Shown here: positions 41,795 through 54,281 of the stretch, in pieces | Numbering within the stretch: position 1 is the stretch's first letter | Layout: each line of letters opens with the position of its first letter | Source of the DNA: Salvator merianae | Lineage: Eukaryota > Chordata > Lepidosauria > Squamata > Teiidae | Length of the DNA stretch: 64,000 nt | Assembly (NCBI GenBank): GCA_003586115.2 | Contig: QVOM02000073.1 | Span: 28,967,298 to 29,031,297 of the forward strand | Reading direction: 5' to 3' | Made by a program: the position numbers and the translations under genes | The notes under the pieces: generated by a model | The model's input: only the letters and a program-made list of their open reading frames with translations | Told to the model about the DNA's origin: nothing | The model's database searches: none

Positions 41795-42269
41795 GGCCTT
41801 TCTGCATGGACCCTTAATATGGATTAAGGGTCTGTGTAGTACATTTCTAGGCCTCATCGATCTGCATGTTAGTGTGGATTAGTGAAACCAACCCCCATTG
41901 ATCTGCTCTATCTGCATTGCACAAAGTGTTATTTGGATTAAGGAGGCCTTAATCCAGATCACTGGTAGACCCATTTAATAGGCTCTACCAGTGTACCAGT
42001 GTGGACCCAATCTAGAATATGGAAAGTGTGCAGAAGGCATGCCTCATTTGTTCAAGACTACCAGGAGCCACCTTTCAGTAGCACACCATAGCATGCCAAC
42101 AATAAAGCACCCCCAGAAGCCCTGAGGTTAGGAACTTTTATTTCTATCACTCAGAGGTTGGTGCAGACAGCACTCATCCGGCTCACACCTTCCCATGCTT
42201 GGGTCAGTGGGCCTGGCTATTCCAGATCCACTGATCCTGACAAAGCACAGGCAAGTGCAGAAACAGCCC
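41795..42269. mobile_element. Harbinger-like non-autonomous element, 475 bp
   Basis: The left end GGCCTTTCTGCATGGACC and right end AGTGCAGAAACAGCCC are imperfect inverted repeats, with CAG on both sides (41792-41794 and 42270-42272). The subterminal words CCTTAAT..ATTAAGG form a hairpin. It is related to the element at 5.3-5.7 kb and is non-coding. Confidence 0.65.
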
Positions 42270-42272
42270 CAG

Positions 42273-43865
42273 TTTAAAGTTCCAGAAGTCCTAAAACTTA
42301 ATCACTGCATTTTCCAAGAATATAGAAGGTGGAGGAGAGATGGCCAACAAAATGTGGGTTATGTAGCCATGGCATAGGACTTAAACTTCTGTGGTTTGAA
42401 TATCTTTCTTCTATCCAAACTGGCCTTTCATTAAAACGCATATAAAAACCAGTTTAGTGAGATCAAATGTGGCTTGCTAGTCAGCGTGTTTTTCCTCCCA
42501 CCACCAGTTGACTGGTTCCATTTCATCAGCTGGCACTGGGCATAAATACATAGCAGTGTGTGGAATGAGCTTGATAAACCCAAGACATTTATTAATAGAA
42601 TCTGTTGGCATGCAAGTGCAATACAACCTCCATTGTCATTTTGATTTAGTGTGAACACTATCAACTTTGATAAATGTTATGTGCCTTTCCTTTTTGGTAA
42701 ATGCAGAAACATCTTACTTTCAGTTTGTATTTCTGAAGTCTCCATCCGTCTTTCAATTGCTGCTGAAACTGTTAATGTCACAATGTGTTAGTATTGTTTT
42801 CCCCAGCTTTCTGTGAGTTAAACCTTCTTCTAAGTTGGTATGAAATCTCACACAGACAAGATTTCATTTTGAATAGCTGGTTAGTGTTGTAGTTCCAATA
42901 TCACTGTCAGATTATATTGTCACTAATGTCACTTAATTGATAAAACAAGAGTGCAGTCAGACTGGTCACATTCATCTTACTAATTAAAAAGGTCTGATAA
43001 ATTGATTAGCTTGTTTGGTAAGCAAGTCTTTGATGTGAAGAGAAATACAAATGAACCTATTCATGCATATTCCATTAAACTGAGAAAGATGGATGCCAAT
43101 TCAGGTAGTGTAAAGGCCTAGTAAAATGGAAGAAATGAGGGATTATTTGGATACAGACTTCCAATTAAGAAAGACAAAAGTAAGTAGTATTATTTCTTAA
43201 GATCAAATCTTAAGATCAAATTTATACTTTTTTTTTTTCCTAAATGAATGTGGAAAGGAAACTTATTAAATACTGAATAAACATGCTTGCAATACCTGCT
43301 AAGTCTGGTTTGGAAAAAAAAAAAAAAAGAGAGAGGTTGGAAAATATGAACTAATGTGCTGCAATAGCAGGTTTTTGTTTGTTTGTTTTAAGGTTCTTTG
43401 TAGGAGTTATACTAAAAGGCAAGGACTGAATGTACAAAATAAAATATATTTGAGAATTTTTGCTGTATTTGTGGAAAGGGAGGCACTGCCAAGATATAAT
43501 GCACAGAGTGTTTATAAACACTCCATCAATAAGGCCCTCAGTAACAAAAACTAAACAAGGTTGATGCTGCAGGAATTATTGGCATTCTTGGCTGACAATG
43601 ATGCAGCAAAATGATTATAACTTATGAGGTATTCCTAAATCTGTTTTGCAACTTTACCAGGCTGTGTCTCCATTATGCAACAAAGGAACTTTAGGTCAGT
43701 TTCTGATACCCAATGGAGGCCAGCAGCCATGAGGGCCTGATTAGGATGCCTTTGTGCAATGAAAACACAGCTCTTATAAGAACTCCTAGTAGGACAATTA
43801 ATTAGGACTCAGTGAATTACTACTAATAATTGCACTACCAGATGGTGACACTATACGATTCACCC
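42273..43865. other. Non-coding, nothing recognised
   Basis: No gene or repeat family that I can name. The part at about 42.7-43.1 kb is AT-rich, free of obvious transposon ends and has several TAAT words, but there is nothing definite. Confidence 0.4.
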
Positions 43866-44310
43866 TAGAGATATGCAAATCAAATCATTTGGTTCAATCT
43901 GTTCAATTCAAACTGAACTTGTCAGTTCAAAGGAGTCCAGAAGTCTTAAGTCAAATGGGGTCAAAACAAACAGTTTGATCTAGAACAGTTCTAAATCAAC
44001 ACCCATCTGGCTCTTTTTTTCAAAGTATTCACCTTTCCATGTTTTGTTTTGTTTTTTTTTTTAAAGGCTAGATTTGCGTAATTGTGCAAATCTGCATCTT
44101 CACAAGTTCTGAGGGAAAGGACAACAGAAACTTGCAAAGGTGCAAATTTTTGCAATTCACAAATGTTCTAGGTTTGATCTAGAACCAGTAAAACTTGTTC
44201 AACCTGGTTTTAGATTTGACTGAACTAAACAAGGTTTCGTTCAATTCAAATCAATTCAATTCAATTTGAACTGAACTGAACTGAATCAACATATTTCAAG
44301 AACATCTCTA
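43866..44310. mobile_element. hAT-like element, old
   Basis: It begins TAGAGATATGCAAATC and ends AAGAACATCTCTA, which are imperfect terminal inverted repeats of the hAT TAGAGATGTGCA type. The interior has many TTCAATTCAA and TTGAACTGAA words that pair with each other. The 8-bp flanks do not match convincingly, so the duplication has decayed. Similar single ends occur at about 46464 and 63013. Confidence 0.6.
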
Positions 44311-44904
44311 GTTTACATCAAAGCTGCATTCACATGGACACTTTCTCAGGAGTCCCAGAGATAGGCTATCCATATGTGTCCACCCCTGGGGAGCTTCTAT
44401 GTTTCAGGGATGTGATGGGCAGCATGATTTTCCTTCTCTCCAGCTCATGTGTAAGCATGGAGGAAGAAGATTCAACATATTGGTTCCTCTTCCACTCCAA
44501 GGAGTCTTCTAATGGACAGGAAATATGGCATATCATTGGCCATTTTCAGTCTCTGTTGGAATGCTCTCCAGTGTAAATGCAGTTACAAGAAAGGACTCTA
44601 GCAGCTGCTTTTCAGACCTTCCACCAGAGCATATGGAGATTATAGGACACACCATTCTCCCCAGCAGCATGACCTGGGTTGTCTGCCCTAGCAGTTAGCC
44701 CTTTTATGGATCATGTGGAAACACCACTCTTTCCTATATGAGTTAAATGCTATCATGGATAATCTATACTGGAAACTAACAAATATTTGTACAGTACTTC
44801 CCAGATAAACCTGTCTTGCCAGGTTTCATCCAGTCCTGTCCTAGGTTTTCATTTTGCAAAGTTTAATGTAGGCATATGCAGGAAGCCCACCTTCACTAGC
44901 AAAA
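44311..44904. other. Non-coding, possible DNA-transposon relic
   Basis: Between about 44326 (CTGCATTCACATGGACAC) and 44583 (CAGTGTAAATGCAG) the ends are weakly complementary, suggesting an old inverted-repeat element. The rest is unremarkable. Confidence 0.35.
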
Positions 44905-45212
44905 AGGGTGGCAACCTAGGATCGGGTCCTCTCAGTGGTGGCCCCCAGACCATGGAATAGTCTCCTTCCTGAGCTGCACTAGGTACCTTCACTTTTCATA
45001 TTTAGGAGAGCTGTGAATATACACTTATTCACCCTGGTCTTTGGCTAAGGAAACAGTTTCCCCTCTCCACTTTCAGGCCCTGTCATTGCTTTTAGTGTGT
45101 TCATATTACACCTTGTTTGTTGTTTGTTTGTTTTATTGCTGCAACCAGCCCTGAGACCTGTAAGTATATGGCAGGATAAAAATGCAAATAAATAAATAAA
45201 TAGGAAAAGGTC
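44905..45212 (+). mobile_element. L2-like LINE 3' fragment
   Basis: One frame reads FSGGPQTMEQS-like, the decayed form of the VVAPRLWNSLP..L block that ends L2 ORF2, followed by a fragment of the SL..F...L...LF pattern. A 3' region ends in TATGGCAGGATAAAAATGC and (AAAT)n. It is strongly 5'-truncated. A second, reverse copy lies at 48.93-49.24 kb. Confidence 0.6.
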
Positions 45213-45499
45213 CAAATGAATCAACCCCTTGTCAAATCTTTTCGAGAAGAATAGAATGTTAAGAATCCTAAATCTTAAACTCCTTGTCATGTTTGAAAAC
45301 ATATTTTCCTGAAGTCTGGAAGTATTCATCGCTCTTGCCTTATATGGTCCAAATATTTGACCATTTAAGGTTACAGTACAGAAAAGTTGAGTGGATTCTG
45401 CTATAATGAAAGACAAATAAATCATTGGCACAATCAAGTGTAAATTTGCCCCTATTCTTTGTGTGAATCTTCACCACAGAAGGTGTATGGTGCGACCCA
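45213..45499. other. Non-coding spacer
   Basis: No feature recognised. A 130-codon open frame on the minus strand here overlaps the L2 fragment and has no domain. Confidence 0.4.
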
Positions 45500-46103
45500 A
45501 TAGGGCCACATTGGCCTCATTGGGGCACCATGAGGGCCTCATTGGGACACTGTGTGGTCCTCATTGGGGCACCATGTGGCCCAATCAGGTAGGCCTGATG
45601 GCGCTACAGTGAGGGGGCAGTGTGCAGGCTCCGCCATCATGCCTCCTCACTGCATGAGCCTCCCGGTTGCCATGGCAGTGGCCTGATACTTGCCAGCTGC
45701 ATCTGCAGCAACTGTCTGGCACCAGCCCAATCAGGCACCAGAATGCTGGATGGGGCACAGCATAGCCCCATCCAGAGACGTAGGCCCAATTGTGGCATTG
45801 CACGGGCCCAATCGGGCCCGACTGCCCCACTGCACATGCGTGATCATGGGATCATGCATGTGTGATGGGCACATCACCCATAAGATGGCTGCCGCTGTGA
45901 TGCAAGCATGTGTGGATGCAACCCTACCTGAAGCTCACTTTTAGCTTCAGGTAAGGTTGCAGATTGCTACTTACTTCACCAGCGGTGGTAGCAATCAGGA
46001 GTGGATGAAGTCCGCTCCTGGCCACTTGGACCTTCACCAAGTGCAGACACACTTGGCTAGCAAGCATGCTTGTTGCTTGCTAGCCCAAAATGCAAACAGG
46101 CAC
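45500..46103. mobile_element. Hairpin-rich Harbinger-like element, diverged, left end unclear
   Basis: The GC-rich interior matches the element at 58.86-59.57 kb in order: CCTCCCGGTTGCCATGG, CACCAGAATGCTGGATGGGG, CATGCGTGATCATG, CACCCATAAGATGGCTGCCG, and finally GTGGATGAAGTCCGCTCC and GCTAGCAAGCATGC. Hairpins include 45926-45952 (ACCTGAAGCT arm) and one near 46050-46084 (GCTAGCAAGCA arm). It ends in AATGCAAACAGGC, directly before the next MITE. Many open frames on both strands come from its composition. Confidence 0.65.
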
Positions 46104-46106
46104 AAT

Positions 46107-46286
46107 GGTCCTTTCTGCACTTGGCCTTATTCCGGATTATATCCTGGAATAGGGACCTACTATCTGCATGCTAGTATAAACTATGGGAAGCCTCACCCAG
46201 GGCTTGCTGTAATCTGCACTAGCATGCAGATAGGAGGTCCCTATTCTTGGATGTAATCCAGAATAAAGCCAAGTGCAGACAGAACC
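46107..46286. mobile_element. Fold-back MITE, about 180-bp family, copy 2
   Basis: Begins GGTCCTTTCTGCACTTGG and ends in its inverse. It is flanked by AAT on both sides (46104-46106 and 46287-46289). The left arm TCCGGATTATATCCTGGAAT pairs with the right arm at 46232-46265. It sits against the end of the hairpin-rich element. Confidence 0.82.
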
Positions 46287-46289
46287 AAT

Positions 46290-48924
46290 GTTTTCTCCCC
46301 CTCCCAGACAATATCTGCTCAACGAAGCTAAAAATAATTTCATATCATGAGACATTAGTCCTAATGAGACAATTTTCATTGCAATGCATTTTATTGCATC
46401 AGTGTAACAAAATATGATCTATAATTCTTTTGAGATTGAAAATTATAATTATTCTTATTTTGCAGTAGAGATGTGCACAAACAATTTCACATGCTATTCA
46501 CAGCATATGTACCCTTTAAATAGGGCCAGGTGTGTGAGGTCTGACACTGCTAATCTGGCACTCTATAAAGGTAAGGAGAAGGGCAGGTAAATGTTTACTG
46601 GGATGAAGGGTAGTACTTACAAGCCTTCCCCAGCCTCCCTGCTTTCTCTCACAGCAGGCTTTTCAGCCAGGAGGGAGTGAAGTGTCACGTGCCATTGCAA
46701 TGATGTCACAGTGCTTCCTGTTCTGATCCTGACCTTTGTGCAGCCCTGCCAAAGCTGGACAAGATGCAAGGTGTGCTGGAATGGAAACCCAGGACTCCAG
46801 TTGAGGCAAGTAAGTATTATCCTGAACCTCAGGAAGTGCTCCCTCACCTTCATAGAAGGCCAGACTTGCTTCTGTGTAAATAGATTTTTCACCTTTAAAT
46901 TTTTCTGTCTTACATTACAAAAAAGTTTATATCCTACATTCTTTGTGCATACTACAGTCTAAAAGTTCAAGTGATCGTTATCAAGATGAGAATGTCCAAA
47001 TCTTCTTTCATGTTCCCTAATTCAATATGTAAAGATCATGTTTTGAGTAGCAAAATAATTCCTATTTCGTTTATACTTGATTTATTCAGAAGATTTTGCA
47101 GACAGTTTTACTCCCCTCCCTACTAGCGGAGGTGATAGTTCATGTTGCAGGTGTGCAACTGCTTCATGTTCCTGACAAATTCGTGTTTCTTGCTTCTGCA
47201 ATACCCATCTGATGTATAATTCACTTTATCAACAATAACACTAGGTTTAATGAAGGAGGCATTTGATAATAATAGTGATTCAAGAATGTAATGTAAACTG
47301 TAATTTTATATATTTGAAGTACAAGAACAAAAAAATATGTTATTTTTTTTTTTTAAAAAAACAAAAAAAAAACAATAACACTAGGTTTATTCTTCAAAAA
47401 GGAAAATATATGGGAGATGGTCAATAGCATTTTCTATTCTATTAAAAAGAAATCCACTGTGGAAGATGAATAAAAGTTTCCTGCTTTGGATCAAATTATT
47501 AATTTTACCTGAGCATTTACCTCAAAAGGGTAGAATATTTGTGTAGTTTATTAATGGCAGAATATTTGTGCTTCTACTTTACATCCTGAACAATATGTCT
47601 ATTTTACATTTAATAACCATCACTTCTCCATCCTTGTCTTTGACAGTGTCTCCATTTACTAATTCAAGGCACCTATGTCATCTGAAGAAGGTGCCTACTT
47701 CCATTACTTCTTTGTTCAAAATGACAGTAAGATCTTGGCTCCCCCTTTACTGATGTGATTGTGTTCACTAGAAATAATTTTGCACCCTGTGCAGAGGAAC
47801 CACTGAAAATATCACCAAAATGGAGATTGGTGGATGATTTTTTCCCGTGGAGGTTCTGGAAACCACTCCCATTTGCCTGGAATGGAGCCACATGGCCTTA
47901 GCTTTTTTTTTTCTTTTAATCCCATAGCATGCAAAGGTTGCTGTGTTGGACTTATACATCTGATTGAAGTAGTGATACGCAAAAGTTCAAGTACAAATCA
48001 AATTTGATAAGGTTTAATAGAAAAAAGTGAAAAAAATTGTGCACACCCTTCAGCATGAAAACTAGGCCATGTAACTGCTTTTGTACCTGCTCTTGTCTTT
48101 TTAAATCCAAGGCCCTTTCTGCATGAGCCATTATCCCAACTCACAGAGGGATCCAGGGTCCTGCCTTCCACATGCTAGTGCAGGGCAACACAGGTCCCAC
48201 TCACCTCCAGTAAAATGTCCTATCTGTATTGGAAGGACTGCTAGATTGAGATAGCATACCAAAATGGAACCCTAACCCAGTCTACCAGAAGAGCCCGACA
48301 AAGTGGTCCACAAGCAGATCACTGCTGATTTGCAAGACCACAAATGGTGTGTCAAAAGCAGACCCCCTGTAGTCCAGTATACCATGAGGGACACCTTTTG
48401 GTGGCACACACAGAAATACTGCCAGAAGTGTCACCAGAAGTTAACACACCATCAAAAAATGTATGGCCAGAAACATTGAAGGCTGGAAACATGGGTTTGG
48501 GGCAGCCCTATTCTGCCCCTCCCAACAACTTGCCCTAGGGTGGAACAGGTTGCTTTTCCCAGACTAGCACAGGTGAGTGCAGTAACAAGGTCTCCAAATG
48601 GTTTGCAAAAGTATTCTTTGCAACCCCAACAATATATCCCAAAGGGCTCAGACATAGCTTTAAAAATGTGTTGTTGTTTTTCTACACACATCCCACATCT
48701 TGTTACTTCTCATGCTCTCCTTGGTTTTTATCCGCCCCCCCCCCCGATAAAGCAAAAATCCAAGGGAATAGATTCCAACTGGCACCCTGCTACCATGATG
48801 GAGTTTGAATTGAGTCTTATCTTTGGATATCAACTCAGTCAATATCAGAGGAAAAAGGAAGTCCGAAGATAGACTGAACTTATGATTTCTCTTTAGGTCC
48901 AACTCTTACATGACAATAGCAAAT
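46290..48924. other. Non-coding, with single transposon ends
   Basis: A hAT-type end (TAGAGATGTGCACAAAC) lies at about 46464. From about 48113 (GGCCCTTTCTGCATGAGCC) to about 48580 there is probably another Harbinger-like element, but the ends are not fixed. Poly-T/poly-A runs lie at 47341-47373. No gene recognised. Confidence 0.4.
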
Positions 48925-49240
48925 TGTATTTACTAATTTGCTTATTTGTTTGTTTATCCCTCTATATACCTGAGGATCTCAGAGCAGTTACAAGAGTGAA
49001 AAACAAATTAAAATGAACCCATTAAAAAAAAAAAAAAAAAGAGTCCCTGAAAATGGGGAAGAGAAACTGTTTCCCCAGCCAAAGGTTATGGTAAGCAAAT
49101 GTTTTTGTACCAATCTTATAAATATATAGAATAAAGAAGCTTGACACACCTCAGGATAGAGACTATTCCATTGTCTGGGGTCTACCATCTATTCCAGGCT
49201 CCACTTCTTTAACTACTGAAAGTGATGATATAACCAGGAG
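48925..49240 (-). mobile_element. L2-like LINE 3' fragment, reverse orientation
   Basis: On the minus strand an AATGGAATAGTCTCTATCCTGAGG stretch and a CTGGGGAAACAGTTTC stretch parallel the copy at 44.9-45.2 kb. The tail (GATCCTCAGGTATATAGAGGG followed by AAAC-rich sequence) is also shared. A poly-A run at 49022-49040 interrupts it. It is old and truncated. Confidence 0.5.
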
Positions 49241-51393
49241 GGCCTCGTCTGCAGATCTAAAGGCATGGGCTGCTCAATATGTAATTTTAGCAGCTTCCAG
49301 ATTCTTTGGGACAATTATCTAATGTTGTCTAAATCATACTTTATCTAATGCAAAGGGATTTTCCATTTCTTTCTCTTTTCTAGCCTTCTAGGTTGTGTCC
49401 ACACTGAGCTGGTAGGCAGGATTACTGTGGGACTATGTAGAACACCACCTGATAGAAAGCTGTGTGTGCATCAGATAAGACATTGCCTAGGCTATGGTGC
49501 AAAAATGATGCCATAGTCTTTTCCAACTGTGGACCACTTATAAACAGTTCACAAGCATTCAGGTGGTAAACCGGATCAGTTGCTTATGTGTTGATAGGTA
49601 TACCAGGACTGAGAAGCCACTTCTGGTTGCCCAGTAAAAGGCCTGGCCAGCAAACTTAGTGGGATGGACCATTGCAGGCTGGATTGCTTAATTCAGTCCA
49701 GTATGGCATGGGATTACTTGTGCTGTGCAGAAATAGTGCTATAGTCAAAAAACCCCTCTACAGCTTATTATTGATCTTTCTGGTACTAGCTGAGGTTTTA
49801 GTCAGTGTGATTCTCTGATGAGACCTTATACCAGCAAGCAGATAGTCTATCAGATCTTAGGCACTCTGTCTATCATTTCAAACCAGGGGAAAATGTATTG
49901 AGAAATTCTGTGCAAGATGGAATTGAACTAGGGAGACATTTACTTGGTTGCATGGATGATACATGAAATTCTTGGGGAAATGTTAGCATTCATCATGGAA
50001 ATGTTACAAGCTTGGCAGTTAAACATACCAAGATATATTTTAAATCCTGACCATTTCATGCTTTGATCTTGATCTAGGCCTTGATCTTTTGGTTCATGAA
50101 AGCATTATTTTGTTTTTGTTGTTTCTTGTTAAGTTTCGAGACTAATGAGTTAGGCAACAGAGCACAATTGATGGAGCAAAAGACTTCTTTTCTATTCCGT
50201 TAAGGTTGTTGTTGTTGTGTCTTGAGTGAAGGAGTCCTTAATGGATTTATCAGGGGAATATGAGGAACTAATATCTTCAAATCCCACGCTATTCCTCGTA
50301 TATGATTGAATTAGTATTTTCTTATTTCTTTTCTTTTTCCAAATGGGATACATAGAATTTTCAATGGAGGCATGTCACATTTGCAATGCGAAGCATTCTA
50401 TTTTCTGATTTGGGGGACAATGGGGGATTTAGGGGGTGCAGAGAAAAATAACAGTTTTAAGCTTATGCTCTCAATTTGCTTCAACAACCTGGAAGATTCC
50501 GACTCTTGTTTTGAATTCATGCAGTTCCTTCAGTTAACATAATTTCAGTGGTGAAATAGTAGCTTTTCCTTGTAATTCAAGCTTTCATGTGTTTATTAAC
50601 AAGCGATACTATAAAGTCTAAATGTACAAGTACAGAAACAGTTTCTCAGAGCTTCCAAAACTGCATCCAAATGGAGAGAAAAGAAAGATCCTGAGCACCT
50701 TGGAGCTTGACAAGCATGCACTTTTATCTGCATCAGGCCTACTGGCCACCCCAGAAGTGTGAAATCCACTCTTTAAGGTCCAGGTTCAGAGGGCAGATTG
50801 CATTATCATTTTCATCCTCTACTGCCTTTTAGAGAGATGATGGTGCTATAGATAATTACCAATGGGTTTTTTTCTCACAGCCCAGTTTAGTTTAGGATAA
50901 AAAATGACTGACTGCTGCTAAACTGTTGATCACACCGGCCTGGTCACCACACCACCAGGTACATACGGTACGATTTTGGAGCAATAATTAGTTCTCTACA
51001 AGTATCCATGATAAGGAGCAGCTGTAAAATGCTTCCAGCCACTCAGGGCTCTGTAAGGTGCTTGACACTTGCTAGCAGTAAGTGCAAAAAAACCAATAAC
51101 TATCCTGTTCTAAGGTGGAACAGACCTCATAGTGTGAAAGTAATTTGCACTGTGAGGTCTTAGAATAGACTAGCAGTAGGCTACCAGCATTCGCAGTGTG
51201 AATGCTGGAGGCTTGCACGAGGACAGCAGCCAAGGGAACTTCGAGCCACTGCCATGGTGACCAGCAATGTGGTGGGAATGTGCTTCACACCAGAAGAGGG
51301 ACACAATGTACTGGGAGCAGTTCAGTTGCTTCTGGTACAGCTGTGGAGCATGATTTTATGTTACAAAGCAAGTAGTGATTGGGGAAAGCTACT
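49241..51393. other. Non-coding; right part related to the hairpin-rich elements
   Basis: No gene seen. From about 51060 to 51393 words of the hairpin-rich family appear (TATCCTGTTCTAAGGTGG, GTGTGAATGCTGG, GCTGTGGAGCATGATTTTATG) and continue after 52666 (GTAGTCTGCTCCCAATCACC). An older member therefore seems to have been split by the element at 51394-52666. Confidence 0.45.
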
Positions 51394-52666
51394 GGGCCTG
51401 TTCACACTTTCCACGCTAGATTGGGCTAATTAGTCCATCCTAGTGTGGAACAGACCTCATCATGCAGACACCGTCTGCATGATGGGGCCTGAAAACCTGT
51501 CTTAGGCTGGTTAATAGTGTTTGCAAGTGCGAACACCATTATCCATGCCTGATGCTCACCATGACAGTGGCTGGCCATGGTGACTGTAGCAGCTCCAAGC
51601 ACACACATACTGTCAGAGTGCGCATTGCGTTATGTGGAAGACTTACAGACGTTCCCATGAAGTAGAAAAATAAACTCTGTATGCAGCAGAGTTAACTATA
51701 AAGCTCTATCTTTATTGTAGCATAGGTCCATAGTAAAAATAGCTAAGTTGGATAAAAAGCATTTGCACTGTACATTGTAGTAACAGCATCAAATCAATCT
51801 TCAGTACAGCATAGTAGCATATAGCAAAGTCACATAGTCACATAGAAAGGGAAAGGGAAAAGAGATACCATCAATGAATGCTTCTAGTACATATAATGGT
51901 CAAGCATATGATTACATCATTGTTGTTCATTTCATTTCATATCAGTTTATACACAATTGTCTTTCTCACACTTGGGTTTCTCATGCTTTAGCTCATGTTA
52001 TGTTTACATGTTATGTTAGTCTGCTATCTGCTCTATGTTAGACAAAACATTACAGCATAACTATGTAGCCGGATGTTGGTTAGTTCAGTAACTTTCTATT
52101 TAGCAAACTGGCATTAGCTTATGGCCTATATGAATTCTATATTCTGACACACACATGGTGGGCAATGGGGCCTATCCCTTTGTGCGGGACCCAGTTGGGC
52201 CCACGCCGCCGCGATCGGGTCTGGGACGCCAGATGGGGCCGCGCTGCACCCCGTCCGGCGTTTCTGTGCCCAATTGCAGGCGTGAAGGGCAGTTGCTGCA
52301 CCAGCGGCCGGCAGGCATTAGGTCACTGCCATGGTGACCAGGAGACACATGCAGAGTGCACGCTGATGGCGCAGCTCACGTGTGTGCACAGGGCCCCTCC
52401 CCCCATAGCGCAATCAGGCCTTCTCAATCGGGCTTGCGGTGCCCTGATTGGGCCCACCTGGCCCAATTGGGGCAGCCTGATCACCCCAGTGAGGTGATCA
52501 CTTTGAGCTTCAGGTGAGGATTTGGACATGTTTTTACTTGTCTAGCAGTAGTAGGGATCGGCAGTGGATGAGGTCCGCTGCTGGTCGCTACGGCTGTCCT
52601 CTGGTGCGGATGCACTTGTCTAGTGAGCATTCCTGATGCTCACTAGTTGCAAGTACGAAAAGGCCC
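51394..52666. mobile_element. Hairpin-rich Harbinger-like element with nested LTR-like insertion
   Basis: The left end GGGCCTGTTCACACTTTCC and right end AAGTACGAAAAGGCCC are inverted repeats. The left part shows the same hairpin series as the 58.86-kb copy: an imperfect palindrome around CTAATTAG, then a hairpin at 51458-51484 with perfect 12-bp arms (CATCATGCAGAC). The right part has GTGGATGAGGTCCGCTGC and GAGCATTCCTGATGCTCAC. A 539-bp segment at 51611-52149 is foreign. The 3-bp flanks (ACT and GTA) do not match, so the duplication is not confirmed. Confidence 0.75.
51611..52149 (-). mobile_element. Candidate solo LTR, 539 bp
   Basis: It begins TGTCAGAGTG and ends ATTCTGACA, so both ends carry the 7-bp inverted repeat TGTCAGA with TG and CA termini. 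On the minus strand an AATAAAGA signal (near 51710-51720) lies about 105 bases before the end, as in an LTR. It is AT-rich and interrupts a GC-rich element. The flanks are CA-repeats (CACACATAC and CACACATGG), which hides the exact target duplication. There is no similarity to the LTR of the provirus at 18.6 kb that I can see. Confidence 0.55.
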
Positions 52667-53221
52667 GTAGTCTGCTCCCAATCACCAGGGCCTCTCCAGA
52701 GAGCAGAAACACTGCACTAGTGAGCAACCCGACAGTCAGTAAAGTAAAGTGATAAAAGTCACAGCTATTCAGAAGCTATGGTGGATATAATACAGCAACA
52801 CTGTGACCAAACATTAGGGATGTATCCTTCCCCCCCCCCCCAAATTGTGTCATATGAGTTTTATTGTTAAATTACACTGGAAAGATGATATTGCTGATTT
52901 CCTCTTTTCAGAGTCAATTTTGGAACTAGAATTTGTATACATCTGTCCCTACCCACACTTAGCAATCTGTTTTTTTTCATGTCAACCACTGTTCCCCTGA
53001 TCTGTGTATAATAAACATTATTAAACTGTGGCTGATAAGTGTGTCCTTAATTTATGAAACTTAGCCATGCATGTTAAGTTTTCCTTTTTCTGAACAAAGA
53101 TTTTGACCTATCAGATGCTCCGATTAAATCGAAGAAGAACGTGGTTTACACTCATTCAATCATTGTTCTTAGGACCCGCACTACAAGCTGAAGTAGCAGA
53201 GGTGGCAGAGGTGGGGAAACA
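52667..53221. other. Non-coding spacer
   Basis: No feature recognised apart from the possible right-hand remainder of an older hairpin-rich element to about 52710 and a run of about eleven C near 52830. Confidence 0.45.
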
Positions 53222-53225
53222 GGGA

Positions 53226-53277
<52 letters not shown>

Positions 53278-53291
53278 GAAAGACGGAAGGA

Positions 53292-53343
<52 letters not shown>

Positions 53344-53428
53344 AGGAAGGAAGGAAGGAAGGAAGGAAGGAAGGAAGGAAGGAAGGAAGGAAGGAAGGAA
53401 GGAAGGAAGGAAGGAAGGAAGGAAGGAA
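53222..53428. repeat. Compound purine microsatellite (AAAG)n-(AAGG)n, about 207 bp
   Basis: (GAAA)n for about 55 bases, a single C-containing break (AGACGGAAGG), (GAAA)n again to about 53342, then (GAAG)n to 53428. One strand is almost pure purine. Lysine- and glutamate-rich open frames here are artefacts. Confidence 0.97.
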
Positions 53429-54281
53429 AGCTTTCCCCTCTTCTGCTGGTGGAATTCCCCTATCAGCAAAATTTCATTTATAGAATCCAGATATTTCATA
53501 TGTGTACAATGGTGCTATAGGTTTCTTCAGTGAAGTTATTTATTAAAAACAGTATCAGTGACTGGTTTGGATTATATAGCAATAGCAAGATAAGGCATAT
53601 TTTGTGTGCTAACAATTCAGAGTTGTGTATTGACAGGAGAAAGAAGTGTATTCCATTTCTCATGACTATTCAGCTAACTAATTACCACAAATGTGATTGC
53701 TTCCAGAAATGCTTTAGTACCTCAGAACACTAGAGTTTTAAGGCATGATAATCAGCATGAAAACAAATGAGTTGGCAGTAGCTAATATTCCCTAAAAATG
53801 TGTGTTAGGTGTGTTATGCATCATTCATGGATATGATGCTACAGATTGTTGAAAAAGTACTTTCTTGCTTCCAAAACATAAGGTTACAAAGAAATGAAAA
53901 TATACAATCTTCAGAACAGCTAAGTTGCAATAAACATTAAAAGACTAAGTAGTGTACACTTAACAAAAGTTAAAATCTGAATATTTTCTGAATATACTGC
54001 CTAACTTTGGAGAAAATTAGCGTAAATGTGCAGAATTTATGACATGACATATTTCTGGAAGTCCATTGGTAGTGATTGCACCACCATGTAGTAATGCATT
54101 TTTTTTCCCTGATAATTTAAAAATCAACTTAGAAGGTAGTTTTCAAACAAAATAGAATAAGCTAGATGGCATACTCCCATGTCATCTCACTATACCAATG
54201 ATCAGATCAGGGAGGGGGATTACTAAACTTAATGGCTTGCCAAGGGATCATGCTATTCCCTGCAGAATTTAAGTGCTGATA
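53429..54281. other. Non-coding, nothing recognised
   Basis: AT-rich DNA without a gene or repeat that I can identify. Confidence 0.5.

Noticed and set aside
45585..46379. Many overlapping open frames of 66-99 codons on both strands
   Set aside because: They lie in GC-rich inverted-repeat elements where stops are rare. The inverted repeats give similar frames on both strands, and no domain is present.
53103..53499. Lysine-rich and phenylalanine/serine-rich open frames of 115-126 codons
   Set aside because: Translations of the AAAG/AAGG microsatellite.
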